From Planctomycetota bacterium (lineage in GTDB: Bacteria; Planctomycetota; UBA1135; UBA2386): a DNA stretch of 64,000 bases. The position numbers and the translations under genes are program-made. Below the pieces are notes generated by a model. That model worked only from the letters and a program-made list of their open reading frames with translations. It searched no databases and had not been told where the DNA came from. This document shows, one piece after another, positions 44,157 through 53,288 of the stretch; within the stretch, counting starts at the first letter, position 1; the number at the start of each line of letters is the position of its first letter. The stretch spans positions 1-64,000 of the forward strand of contig JANQJF010000036.1 of NCBI GenBank assembly GCA_028281765.1. The letters run 5' to 3'.

Positions 44157-46710
44157 CGCCGACCTGCGCCTGACTTCGCTCGCCTCGGGTTTGCGTCGCC
44201 TCGCTGCGATCGCGATCGCCGTCCTGTTCACGGTCTCCGACGGCCTCGCGCAGAAGGCGCGAGTTTCCGCGGCGCGAGATCGCTTCCTCGCTGCCGCCCC
44301 GGGCAGTGAGGCGGCGTTCGCCGCGATGCTCGACGAGGCGTTCGCGCTGCTGTCGATGGACCTCGAGCAGGTCATCGAAGTCGCCAAGACGTGTCAGCGT
44401 CAGGCCGAGGAGTTCGATGCGCACGGACCGATGTCGGCCGCTCTGGCGCTCGAAGCTCTCGCGACGCTGAAGCGGGAAGGACAGCTCAACGCTCGTGAGC
44501 TGCTCGAGCTCAGCGCCGCGAAGGCGATCGAAGGGGAGCTCGCGCCGTCGATGAGTGCTCGGATCGAGATCGCGCGCGCGCTGTTCCACTTCTCGGTCGA
44601 CGAATACTCGGAGTGTCGACGCAGCTTGGAGCGTGCGCTCGAGTTGGCGCAACAATCCGAACTGCACATTGTTCGCGCCCGCGCGCTTGCGCTTCGCGGG
44701 ATGATGATGCGCAACCGGGATCCGGCGATCGGGCTGCAGGACCTACGCGGCGCGCTCGCGTCTGCGGGGGACGCCTGTGGTCGGATCTGGGTCTTCGGTG
44801 CCCAGGTTCACGAGCACGAGTACCGCAATCGACCCGAAGCCGCTGCCCGGATCGCGGACGCCGCGGTGGCGCACGCGCTCGTGTGCGGCGATCGCGCCGA
44901 GGCGGCGCACATGTACCGACACGTCGTCTCCGCGTGTCTCGGTCGTGGCGCTATCGAAGACGCGCGTGTCGCGGCGGAGAAGGGGGTCGAGCAGGCCAAA
45001 CTGCTCGGCGATCGCGAGGAGCTGTGCACCTGCATGCGTACTCTCGCGCGCGTGCACATGATCGCGGACGACTGGGAAGCGGCCCGCGACGCGATCACCG
45101 GCGCCGTGCACGCGATCTCGGGACTCGGCATGCCCATCGAGGAGAACGCGACGCACGAAATGGCGCTCGACATCGCGCTGCAGCTCGATGACCAGGCTGG
45201 CATCAAGAATCACGCGGCGCGGATGTCGGAGCTCAACCGGTTCCTGTCGAGTGCCGGCGTACAGCACGACCGTCACGAGAGCATGCGCGCCATCGATCGC
45301 GAGAAGGACGATCGGTTGCGCGAGCAGCTGAACGGCCAGGCCCGCGAGGCCGAACTCGTCACGCGTGCGCGCCTCTACCAGATCGTCGCTCTGGCGGTCG
45401 GGCTCGTGCTCATGGCCGCGATTGCGGCGCTGGCGTATCGCAGCACCCGTCGCCAGGAGAAGCTGAACCGCAGGCTTCTCGACGAGATGGACACGTCTCG
45501 CAAGGCCGAGTCCGCGCGGTCCGCGCTCGAACAGAAGATTCGGCGCATGGAGCGACTCGACAGTCTCGGCCTGCTCGCCGGCGGGTTCGCGCACGACTTC
45601 AACAACCTGTTGGTCGGCGTCCTCGGCAACACCGAGCTACTCGCCGAGAGCCAGGGACTGACGTCGTCCGATCACTACAGCGTGGAGCAGATTCGCACCT
45701 CGGCTAGTCGCGCGGCCGAGCTGTGCCAAGAGATCCTCGCATACGCGGGCCGCGCACCGATCGATCGTCAGGCCACGGAGCTCAACTCGCTCGTCTCCGG
45801 GATCGTGCCGCTCGTTCGCACCGGGACCGGGGCGGGCGTCACGGTGCAAGTCATCGAGGGAGACGACCAGATCTTCGTCGATGCCGACCAGCCGCAGATC
45901 GAGCAAGTGCTGCTGAACCTGACAACCAACGCGGCGGACGCGATGGCCGGTTCGGGCCAGCTGCAGATCCGCCTCGGCTCGTGCCTCTTGGACGCGGAAA
46001 CGCTCGAGCGCGGCCACTGGTTCGGCACGCTCGACGCGGCCGGCTGGTATGCCTACTTCGAAGTGCAGGACTCGGGCTCCGGCATGGAATCCGCGACGAT
46101 CGAGCGGGTGTTCGATCCGTTCTTCTCGACTCGATTCCCCGGCCGAGGCCTCGGCCTCGCGGCGAGCTACGGGATCGTCCGGCGTCACGGTGGCGTGATT
46201 CGCGTCGAGAGCGAAGTCGGCGAGTGGACGCGCTTCTCCGTGTTCCTGCCGCTGCTCGAGGACTTCTCCAACGTGAGTGCCCCCGCAGCTGTCACCGTCC
46301 GCGACAGCGCGCCTGCTGCGACCGAGGGTGTTTCGATCCCGCAGGTGGCGCCGCCGGACGATCGCCGCGTGGTGCTCATCGTCGACGACGAGCCGCACGT
46401 GCGTGAGATCGCGCGTCGCGCCGTCGAGGCGCCGGACGTGGTCGTCATGGAGGCCGACTCCGGGCAGGCCGCGATCGACATCGCGGCCGAGCATGCGGAC
46501 GAGCTCCGGTGCGTGCTGCTCGATCTGACGATGCCCGGCATGGACGGGGTCGAAGTGCTCGAGTCGCTACGCAAGCACAGCGAGGACCTGTCGGTCGTCA
46601 TGATGAGTGGCCACGCCGAGGAGTCCGTGCGCAACCGGATCTCCGCCGGTCACGTCGAGTTCCTGGCGAAGCCGTTCACGCTGCAGGCCGTCCGCGACGC
46701 GGTGCGCTGA
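44107..46710 (+). CDS. Hybrid histidine kinase with exported TPR-like sensor
   Basis: Up to 867 aa. The start is uncertain: the GTG at 44107 overlaps the cytochrome gene by 50 bp, and a TTG at 44191 fits better, being directly before the hydrophobic leader (LRRLAAIAIAVLF). Residues about 50-400 form TPR-like helical repeats outside the membrane, a helix at about 424-446 crosses it, and the kinase core follows: His496 in GGFAHDFNNLL, N box LLNLTTNAADAM, DSGSGM, GRGLGLA. A receiver domain ends the protein with Asp806 (VLLDLTMPGMDG). No output domain, so the receiver must act on a partner. Confidence 0.88.
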   Translation: MIDATCQRGGTKHRSDDADLRLTSLASGLRRLAAIAIAVLFTVSDGLAQKARVSAARDRFLAAAPGSEAAFAAMLDEAFALLSMDLEQVIEVAKTCQRQAEEFDAHGPMSAALALEALATLKREGQLNARELLELSAAKAIEGELAPSMSARIEIARALFHFSVDEYSECRRSLERALELAQQSELHIVRARALALRGMMMRNRDPAIGLQDLRGALASAGDACGRIWVFGAQVHEHEYRNRPEAAARIADAAVAHALVCGDRAEAAHMYRHVVSACLGRGAIEDARVAAEKGVEQAKLLGDREELCTCMRTLARVHMIADDWEAARDAITGAVHAISGLGMPIEENATHEMALDIALQLDDQAGIKNHAARMSELNRFLSSAGVQHDRHESMRAIDREKDDRLREQLNGQAREAELVTRARLYQIVALAVGLVLMAAIAALAYRSTRRQEKLNRRLLDEMDTSRKAESARSALEQKIRRMERLDSLGLLAGGFAHDFNNLLVGVLGNTELLAESQGLTSSDHYSVEQIRTSASRAAELCQEILAYAGRAPIDRQATELNSLVSGIVPLVRTGTGAGVTVQVIEGDDQIFVDADQPQIEQVLLNLTTNAADAMAGSGQLQIRLGSCLLDAETLERGHWFGTLDAAGWYAYFEVQDSGSGMESATIERVFDPFFSTRFPGRGLGLAASYGIVRRHGGVIRVESEVGEWTRFSVFLPLLEDFSNVSAPAAVTVRDSAPAATEGVSIPQVAPPDDRRVVLIVDDEPHVREIARRAVEAPDVVVMEADSGQAAIDIAAEHADELRCVLLDLTMPGMDGVEVLESLRKHSEDLSVVMMSGHAEESVRNRISAGHVEFLAKPFTLQAVRDAVR

Positions 46711-46716
46711 GCGAGA

Positions 46717-46735
46717 GGCCCTGAACGAACGGGCC
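46717..46735. terminator. Weak hairpin at a convergent gene end
   Basis: GGCCC (46717-46721) and GGGCC (46731-46735), loop 9 nt, in the 31-bp gap between the kinase and HDOD genes. Confidence 0.35.
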
Positions 46736-46741
46736 GAGCGC

Positions 46742-47620
46742 TCAGCTCGACTGCTGCACTTCTTGGAAGATCTCGTGCAGCGACGCGACTTGTCGCGTGT
46801 GCACCGAGAGGTCGCGGCCGAGCTCGCGCCAGTCGTCGGAGATCTCGATGAACATCTCGCCGACGACGTCGGGGCCGAGCTCGAGGCGCTCCGCGTTCTC
46901 GGCGAGCGTGCGCAGCAAGTCGAGACTCGGCTCGATCATGATCCGAGCGAGTGAGCACGAAAGTCGCAGCATGGCGTCGAGGCGATGCACGTCATCGGAC
47001 GTCGACCGCGAGATCGCGTCCAGATAGCGCTTCATACCCCAGTCGTAGAGCATCCGCGCCGTCAACTGGACGACGGTGATGCCGAACTCGGCTTCTTCCG
47101 CTTCGCCCAGCGGCACGCCCGCGTCGACCGTGTTGAGCACGATGTCGTACTTCTGCGGGAACGCGCAGGCGAGTCCGAGCCGGCCGAACATCGCGAGCAG
47201 GCCGTAGGTGAAAGCCTCGTCGGGGCTGATCGTAGCCGTCTTGACCGCGACGTGGCGCATCGCGCATGCGCGTGCCAGGGACTCGGACCAGAACAGCTCG
47301 TAGTCGAACCGCTCGCACTGCCCCTCCCTGTTGTCGGAGAGCAGCGTGAACGCGAGCGTGATCCCCTGCACGGCGTCCATGCCGAGCAACGAGGCTGCAT
47401 CACGGACCGAGGTGATCTGTCGTGCGACCCCACTGACCGGTGCGTTGACGGCCCGAAGCAGGCGCGCACTGATCGCGGGGTCCTTCTCGACGAGCCCCGC
47501 GAGGTCGGAAACCGACGTGTCCACCTCTTCGATGGCACGCAGCACTTCCATCGCCACTCCTTTGGGCGATGGAAGATCGTCGGTTGCCTTCAGCTTCTCG
47601 TAGACGGACGCGTCCTCCAT
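46742..47620 (-). CDS. HDOD-domain protein
   Basis: 292 aa. The HDOD domain (about 10-220) is recognised by LPSPKGVAMEVLRAIEE, VEKDPAISARLLRAVNA and ITSVRDAASLLGMDAVQGI. There is no receiver, GGDEF or EAL partner domain, and no signal peptide, so it is a free-standing cytosolic protein. HDOD proteins take part in signalling, often with cyclic di-GMP or two-component systems. It is convergent with the hybrid kinase, so a link is possible but not shown. Confidence 0.87.
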   Translation of the reverse strand: MEDASVYEKLKATDDLPSPKGVAMEVLRAIEEVDTSVSDLAGLVEKDPAISARLLRAVNAPVSGVARQITSVRDAASLLGMDAVQGITLAFTLLSDNREGQCERFDYELFWSESLARACAMRHVAVKTATISPDEAFTYGLLAMFGRLGLACAFPQKYDIVLNTVDAGVPLGEAEEAEFGITVVQLTARMLYDWGMKRYLDAISRSTSDDVHRLDAMLRLSCSLARIMIEPSLDLLRTLAENAERLELGPDVVGEMFIEISDDWRELGRDLSVHTRQVASLHEIFQEVQQSS

Positions 47621-47671
47621 TCGAGATTCATCGGAGAGAAGGCGTCGCCGACTGAATCCCGGAGTGTCGTC

Positions 47672-48364
47672 TTAATCGACACTCTCCGAGAGAGTCGTCG
47701 GGAGCTCGCTGGTCAGCAGGAACTCGACGAACTCGGGGTCGCGGTACATGGTGTTCCAGATGTCGTGACCCGCGCCTTCCAGCTCGGTGTAGTGCAGTCG
47801 TCCGGACCCCTCCTGGGCGCGGATGGCGTCCACCATCCGGCGGGACTCGGAGACGGGGACGACGTCGTCCTTGTCGCCGTGGGCGACCCAGACGGCGCGA
47901 TCCGCGAGTGCGACGGCGTCCTGGAGGCGGCCGCCTCCGCAGATCGGCGCGAACGCGGAGAACTTCTCCGGGTGCTGCGAGCCGTAGCGGAACACTCCGT
48001 AGGCGCCCATCGAGGCCCCGGTGAGCGCGATGTGCTCGCGGTCGATCGGGTACTGCTCCAGGGTCGACTGGAGTGCCAGGTCGATGTGGGGCTCGGCGGA
48101 CGCCATCCCCTTCGACCACGGCCGATCGACGACGCTCCAGACGGAGTCGGTCGGACACTGCGGCATCAGCACGATGCACTGGAACAGCTCGGGATTCGAT
48201 TCGAGCGCGGGTCCAAGACCGACCTGGACGTGTTCGAAGCGGTCTCCACGCTCTTCGTAGGCGTGGAGGAACACGACCAGGGGCCATTCTCGTGAGGCGT
48301 CGAAGTCCTCGGGAATCCAAACCGGCGCGACGCGGCGGCGACCGTCTACCACGAAGTCAATCAT
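47672..48364 (-). CDS. Alpha/beta hydrolase (PHB-depolymerase/feruloyl-esterase-like)
   Basis: 230 aa without a signal peptide. Nucleophile Ser sits in GASMGAYG, the acid in HGDKDDVVP and the His in GAGHDIWN. PLVVFLHAYEERG at the start is the oxyanion region and matches the esterase D/PHB depolymerase-like group. It hydrolyses esters in the cytosol; the substrate is unknown. It lies 51 bp upstream of HDOD on the same strand. Confidence 0.87.
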   Translation of the reverse strand: MIDFVVDGRRRVAPVWIPEDFDASREWPLVVFLHAYEERGDRFEHVQVGLGPALESNPELFQCIVLMPQCPTDSVWSVVDRPWSKGMASAEPHIDLALQSTLEQYPIDREHIALTGASMGAYGVFRYGSQHPEKFSAFAPICGGGRLQDAVALADRAVWVAHGDKDDVVPVSESRRMVDAIRAQEGSGRLHYTELEGAGHDIWNTMYRDPEFVEFLLTSELPTTLSESVD

Positions 48365-48597
48365 GTGACGATCCAGCGTAGCCGGCGAAAGAGCCGATGA
48401 CGACGGGGGATCGGTGGCCGTGAGAGGGGTCGTTCCCAGCCCGGGACCGACGTCTCAAGTTTCTCGTCCCAGGGTCGATGTACGGGTTGAGTTCTGCGGC
48501 TTTTTTCGGCCGAGGTCGGCGCCCCGGGGCGTAGTCCGAACCGATGCGGGGCGGCAGATCGATGATGACGATTCCACGATGGTGGAGGAGGTGATGC
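48365..48597. other. Divergent region before the 11-heme gene
   Basis: 233 bp between the hydrolase (minus) and the cytochrome (plus). It contains a TTTTTT run near 48501 and the GC palindrome-rich GCGCCCCGGGGCG. GGAGGAGG (near 48584) is the Shine-Dalgarno of the cytochrome. I found no c-di-GMP riboswitch. Confidence 0.35.
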
Positions 48598-51363
48598 ATG
48601 TTCCAGGTCGCGAAACCAGGCGCGGTTCTTCTCGGACTCGCGGTTCTCGCTGGCTGTGAGACCGACGCGCGGACCGGACAGGTCGGCTCGTCGTCATCAT
48701 GCATGCTGTGTCACAACGGCTCCCAGCACGACGACTACTCGGGACCCGGCATCGAGGACCCTCATCCGTTCGGCGTCGCCGCGAATCTCTCTTGCACGAC
48801 GTGTCACGGCGGCAACCCGCAGGGTGGCGACAAGAACAGCGCCCACGTGCCGGCGCCACCGGAGATCGGCGACAAGGAGAACTGGCTCGAAGATCGCAAG
48901 GCGTACTTCAACCGGCTGACCCTGACCGGGATCGACAAATTCCCGGACTACACGGTGAACGGCCAGACCTACACCGCGATCGACTACCTGCAGTTCGTCA
49001 ACCCCGGCGACCTCCGCGTCGTCCAGGAGAAGCGCGCGTGTGGGCAGTGTCATGAGCCGCACGTCGAGAGCGTGTCCAACAGCGTGCTGGCGACGGAGAC
49101 CGGCATCTTCTCGGGCGCGATGTACGCAGCCGGCGTCGCGAACGCGGTCCCGCAGAACCAGGGGCTCTACGAGGACACCGCGGCCGATCTCGGTTTCCGC
49201 GCCGCGACCGATGACCAGTTCCAGTTCGATGCGAACACCGTCGGCCCGGTCGGCGAGCTGATCGAGTTCCCGGTCTACAGCAAGTTCGGCGTCGAGGCGG
49301 ACAACAGTCTCTTCCGCAACGATGACTACAACGCGGCCGGGCTCGCCGACGATCAGAACGCCGACAACACGGTGATCACGAACTCGCGGCTCGCGCACCT
49401 CTACCACGAGCAGGTCGCGTTCACCTGTGGCGATTGCCACCTGGGAAGCGCGGGCGCGAACAACCGCTACGGAGACTTCCGCTCGTCGGGCTGCACGGCG
49501 TGCCACATGCGCTACAGCCTCGACGGCAAGAGCCGCAGCCAGGATCCGAACGTCGACAAGCTCGAGCCCGTCGACCCCGACGACATCGAGCCGCCGGAGC
49601 GGGCACACGTCGCGAGTCACCGCATTCGCAGCGTGCACAAGACGCTTCCGAACGGCGAGACGATCGAGGGTGTCGACGACTACACGTGCGCGGGATGCCA
49701 CCAGGGCTCCAACCGCACGGTGATGCAGTATTGGGGGATCCGCCTCGACCAGAACCAAGACGTGCGCCGTGGGGTCCAGTATCCGCACAATCCCGTCTCG
49801 TTCACGAACACGCGCAACGACGCGCGGCTGTTCGATCGCGAAGTCGACAACAACACCTTCAACGGTCGCAACGCGAACCAGTACCTCCTGATCGAGGACT
49901 ACGACGGCGATGACCGCGACGACACGCCGCCGGACATCCACTACGAGCTGGGCCTCGGATGCATCGACTGCCACGGCAGCGTCGACCTGCACGGTGGCAA
50001 CGTCAACGATGCCCACAAGGGCAAGATCAACAGCCGCATGGAGCAGAGCGTCGCGATCACCTGCGAGAGCTGCCACGGTGGCATCGACGGCTATGCTCCG
50101 ACCACGACGGGCACCGGACACGACGGCCAGTCTTCGACGCTCGCGATGGACAGCAAGGGCAACGTCCTGAAGCACGTCCGCCTCGAGAGCGACGGCCACT
50201 ACTACCTCTACAGTCGACTGACCGGCAAGAAGCACTTCGTGCCGCAGACGGTCGACAGCATCGTCGCCAACGGCAAGACCCACCCGTTCACCGGTGCCGC
50301 TCTCTACAGCGCGAAGGCATCGTTCGCGATGGGGCGCGCCGACGGTAGCGACACGACGGGGATCGGCCCGCGCCAGACCGGCGACACGATCCACGGCTTT
50401 GCGCACAGCGACACCATGAGCTGTTCGTCATGCCACTCGGCGTGGACGAACACCTGCATGGGCTGTCACCTCGAGGGTGAGTACAGCACCAACCAGAACA
50501 ACTTCAGCAACATCACCGGCGATCGGATCGTGTTCCGTGAGAAGAATGCGGACTTCGTCTACCAGTCGCCGCTGTTCTTCCAGCTCGGCGTCGGTTCGGA
50601 CAACAAGATCCGGCAGATGAGCCCGAACACGGTGACGTTCTTCCAGTACGAAGACCGCCGCAACGAGCAGTCGAAGACCTTTGCGTTCTCGGATCGCAAC
50701 GGACTCGGCAACAACCCGGCGGCGCAGTACCCGGCGATGAGCCACAACGCGATGATGGCGCACTCGATCCGGGGCAAGGTCGATGCGAACAACGAGGGGC
50801 CGCGCTACTGCGCCGCCTGCCACCTGACCGACTCCGGTCTCGCGGCGTTCGGCCAAGCGACCTACGAGACGTTCCGCACCAACATGACGAACGGCAACTT
50901 CGGGGCGCTCGACTTCAACCAGCTCGCCGACCACTTCGGCAAGAACACCGGCAACCACATGAACTCGCCGCTGTTCGTGCACGGCGTCGCCGGGCTTGGT
51001 AGCGGCCTGTTCTTGTTCGACGAGAACGGCTGCCCGATCAACCCGCTCGACGACGACGACGACCGCAAGGGTTGCGACAACGGCGCGCCTGCGGACAACT
51101 TCAACCTCGCGAACGTCCGCTTCAACATGGACCGGATCGTCGAGCCGACGGGATCGTCGAACAGCTCGAACAACCACCCGATGGAGACGCCGGGTCCGAC
51201 GCCGGCGCAGCGGGACGGTGGGCAGAATCCGAACATGGCCGGCCCGCTCGGCGCGACGCTGATCCAGCGACTCACCGATCCGACCACCGGCATCGTGCTC
51301 AACTCCTGGATCGACAGCGACGGCAACAAGCGCGGCAACGCGTCGACGTTCGTGCCGGACTGA
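48598..51363 (+). CDS. 11-heme lipoprotein cytochrome c
   Basis: 921 aa with a strong Shine-Dalgarno. Lipobox LAGC puts the lipid on Cys20. Eleven CxxCH motifs are present (CMLCH, CTTCH, CGQCH, CGDCH, CTACH, CAGCH, CIDCH, CESCH, CSSCH, CMGCH, CAACH), spaced unevenly: long non-heme stretches lie between, including an Asp-rich calcium-like DDDDDRKG at about 820. The layout suggests a large outer-surface electron protein. It is not part of the 37-46 kb operon, but the proximity suggests a common role as terminal cytochrome. Confidence 0.9.
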   Translation: MFQVAKPGAVLLGLAVLAGCETDARTGQVGSSSSCMLCHNGSQHDDYSGPGIEDPHPFGVAANLSCTTCHGGNPQGGDKNSAHVPAPPEIGDKENWLEDRKAYFNRLTLTGIDKFPDYTVNGQTYTAIDYLQFVNPGDLRVVQEKRACGQCHEPHVESVSNSVLATETGIFSGAMYAAGVANAVPQNQGLYEDTAADLGFRAATDDQFQFDANTVGPVGELIEFPVYSKFGVEADNSLFRNDDYNAAGLADDQNADNTVITNSRLAHLYHEQVAFTCGDCHLGSAGANNRYGDFRSSGCTACHMRYSLDGKSRSQDPNVDKLEPVDPDDIEPPERAHVASHRIRSVHKTLPNGETIEGVDDYTCAGCHQGSNRTVMQYWGIRLDQNQDVRRGVQYPHNPVSFTNTRNDARLFDREVDNNTFNGRNANQYLLIEDYDGDDRDDTPPDIHYELGLGCIDCHGSVDLHGGNVNDAHKGKINSRMEQSVAITCESCHGGIDGYAPTTTGTGHDGQSSTLAMDSKGNVLKHVRLESDGHYYLYSRLTGKKHFVPQTVDSIVANGKTHPFTGAALYSAKASFAMGRADGSDTTGIGPRQTGDTIHGFAHSDTMSCSSCHSAWTNTCMGCHLEGEYSTNQNNFSNITGDRIVFREKNADFVYQSPLFFQLGVGSDNKIRQMSPNTVTFFQYEDRRNEQSKTFAFSDRNGLGNNPAAQYPAMSHNAMMAHSIRGKVDANNEGPRYCAACHLTDSGLAAFGQATYETFRTNMTNGNFGALDFNQLADHFGKNTGNHMNSPLFVHGVAGLGSGLFLFDENGCPINPLDDDDDRKGCDNGAPADNFNLANVRFNMDRIVEPTGSSNSSNNHPMETPGPTPAQRDGGQNPNMAGPLGATLIQRLTDPTTGIVLNSWIDSDGNKRGNASTFVPD

Positions 51364-51371
51364 TCGGGCGG

Positions 51372-51929
51372 CTACTTCTCGAGCACCTGCTTCAGCTTGC
51401 GGAAGAGCCCCTCGTTCGCGGGGATGAAGAACTTCATCAGCTGGTCGTAGGCCTTCGACTTGCGGTAGCCGACGCCGTACGACTCGATGCGGGTCGACTT
51501 CTCGCCGAGCGGCGTGAACACGATCACGTTCATGAGGTTGTCTGCATCCTGCTTCATGACCTCCGGCCAGTTGGCGGCGAGTTCGGCGCGCAGGGTGAGA
51601 AGGCGCTTCGGCACGAAGTTGACGATGTGCAGCGTGTTCGTGCCGTCGTCGCCGATCTTGGCGTTCTCGCCGTAGTGCGTGCGGATCGTGCCCCCCGGCC
51701 GCAGATCGATCTTCGCGACCGGAGATGCCCACGCCGTCCAGCCGGCTTCCGTGACGTAGGCGTTCCACACGTCGTCGACCGAGGCTGCGACACGCACGTC
51801 TTGCAGGAGGACGCGTGCGCCGCCCTCGGTGTCGATGACCTTGCTCTCGATGTCGGGCTGGTCGGGATCCTGCGGGAACGGGACGAGCAGTCCTGCCGCG
51901 GCGAGCAGCGGGAGGGCGATGAGCTTCAT
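51372..51929 (-). CDS. Exported SRPBCC/AHSA1-type lipid-binding protein
   Basis: 185 aa with a signal peptide (MKLIALPLLAAAGLLVP). The SRPBCC fold (about 45-180) shows the usual VRVAASVDDVWNAYVT start and the LRPGGTIRT and WPEVMKQD segments of the AHSA1 (activator of Hsp90-like) family. Most members are cytosolic; a signal peptide is unusual. It may bind a hydrophobic ligand in the periplasm. It is convergent with the 11-heme gene, 8 bp apart. Confidence 0.78.
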   Translation of the reverse strand: MKLIALPLLAAAGLLVPFPQDPDQPDIESKVIDTEGGARVLLQDVRVAASVDDVWNAYVTEAGWTAWASPVAKIDLRPGGTIRTHYGENAKIGDDGTNTLHIVNFVPKRLLTLRAELAANWPEVMKQDADNLMNVIVFTPLGEKSTRIESYGVGYRKSKAYDQLMKFFIPANEGLFRKLKQVLEK

Positions 51930-51977
51930 GCGCCCATCATCGGGTCTCGTGCGGCGTCGTCGCGAACGTTCTCCGGT

Positions 51978-53141
51978 CTAGAACGCGCCGCCGCTGTCGA
52001 GCACGAGGCCTGCGGCGTTCGCGAGCTCGATCGTGCCGTCGTTCGTGAGCGCTTGGAACGCGAGTGACAGCCCGATGATGCCCGGGTCCGCCGGACGCGC
52101 CACGCTCACCGTGGTCTGGCCACCGGCGTCGAGCACGCCGGATACGAGGGCGCTGATCGACGGTCCGTCGAGCCACAACGTCCCGAAGAACACCGTGTCG
52201 AGCGGCAGGGATGGGAGTCCGACGAGGATGCCGTACGCGGCACCGGCCGAGCCCTCGGCGGTGATGTCGACCGTCGTGGCGGTGCCGATGACGCGCGTGA
52301 TCGGCATGTGGCGCGTGGTGATCGAAGTCCAGCCCGTCGGCGCCGCGGTAACCGTGACGTCGGGATCGATCGTCAGCGTCGCGTTGCCGCTGCCGCGCAG
52401 CGCCTGGCCGGCGAGGCCGATGTAGACGCCTTGTTCGAAGACGTCGCTCGCGTCGCCGCGAATCACGACCGACGAGTTGTGGGCGAACACTCCGTCGTAG
52501 GCGAAGCCATGAGCCGAACCACCACGGGCCGAACAGTGGTTGAGTTCGACGTCCGATTCCGCGATGGCGATCGCCGACGTGCCCGTGCCGAGGAAGTAGC
52601 CTTCGAACGTCGAGTCACTGATAGTGACGCTGCTGTTCAGGATGTCGATACCCGGACTTGCGAAGGAGTCGTTGATGACGATGGATGCGCAGTCCCGGAT
52701 GAACATCGCGCCGACGGCCGTGTTGGATGGCAGGTTGGCGCCGTCGACGACAACCACGCCCTGGCAGTCCGAGATGTCCAGTCCGCCGCCGGGGAAGAAG
52801 GTCGAGTGTGGTCCGATCTTCAGGCCGGAGACGCTGCACGTCGTGCCCGGTGCGGTGTTGCGGATCAGCAGGTGGTCGCCAGTCTGGTCGACGATGGCGC
52901 CGTCGCTGAACACGAGGCGGATCCCTTTCGTCAGCACGCCCGGTGTGTAGTTTCCCGGCAGCACCTGGACGCTGTCGCCGTTCTGCACGACGCCGAACGC
53001 GTCCGGCAGGTCGGTGTAGTGCGAGCCGGGGCCGCCGGCGGCGTCGACGATCCAGGTGGATTGTGCGTGGACCGGAGCGGTGACGAGGGCGAGCGAGAGA
53101 GTTCCGAGTGCGGAAACGAAGTGGTGAGTGAGCGTCCCCAT
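51978..53141 (-). CDS. Secreted beta-helix-like protein with C-terminal module
   Basis: 387 aa, signal peptide (about 1-26, ending VHAQ). Residues about 35-230 have the repeated pattern of a right-handed parallel beta helix (YTDLPDAFGVVQNGDSVQVLPG; GLDISDC; GAMFIRDC). The C-terminal part ends with the IGLSLAFQAL-x-LANAAGLVL segment that also occurs, in varied form, in two other secreted proteins of the window. No active site is visible. Probably a surface or secreted protein of unknown role. Confidence 0.72.
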   Translation of the reverse strand: MGTLTHHFVSALGTLSLALVTAPVHAQSTWIVDAAGGPGSHYTDLPDAFGVVQNGDSVQVLPGNYTPGVLTKGIRLVFSDGAIVDQTGDHLLIRNTAPGTTCSVSGLKIGPHSTFFPGGGLDISDCQGVVVVDGANLPSNTAVGAMFIRDCASIVINDSFASPGIDILNSSVTISDSTFEGYFLGTGTSAIAIAESDVELNHCSARGGSAHGFAYDGVFAHNSSVVIRGDASDVFEQGVYIGLAGQALRGSGNATLTIDPDVTVTAAPTGWTSITTRHMPITRVIGTATTVDITAEGSAGAAYGILVGLPSLPLDTVFFGTLWLDGPSISALVSGVLDAGGQTTVSVARPADPGIIGLSLAFQALTNDGTIELANAAGLVLDSGGAF

Positions 53142-53240
53142 GACCGGGACACGATAGCGGGTCGGTGGCCGGCGCGGGCTCGAACTCGGGGGGAGCGGGG
53201 AAGATTGCCTCGCGCTCGGGGCGGGTCACGGGTCACCACC

Positions 53241-53270
53241 GCGCAGGCGCATGCGCAGGCGCACGCGCAG
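53241..53270. repeat. Short tandem repeat of a GC-rich 12-mer
   Basis: GCGCAGGCGCAT, GCGCAGGCGCAC, GCGCAG: 2.5 copies in the 147-bp space between two minus-strand genes. No function evident. Confidence 0.6.
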
Positions 53271-53288
53271 CACGGGTTGGTTGGGGGG

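Noticed and set aside
48480..48597. Possible c-di-GMP (GEMM) riboswitch before the 11-heme gene
   Set aside because: Such riboswitches are common before multiheme genes, but the conserved GEMM core sequences are absent.
48697..50406. A 569-codon minus-strand frame
   Set aside because: Antisense to the 11-heme cytochrome.
53170..53230. A T-loop-like GTTCGA on the minus strand
   Set aside because: The flanking arms do not pair and no acceptor stem or anticodon arm can be drawn, so not a tRNA.
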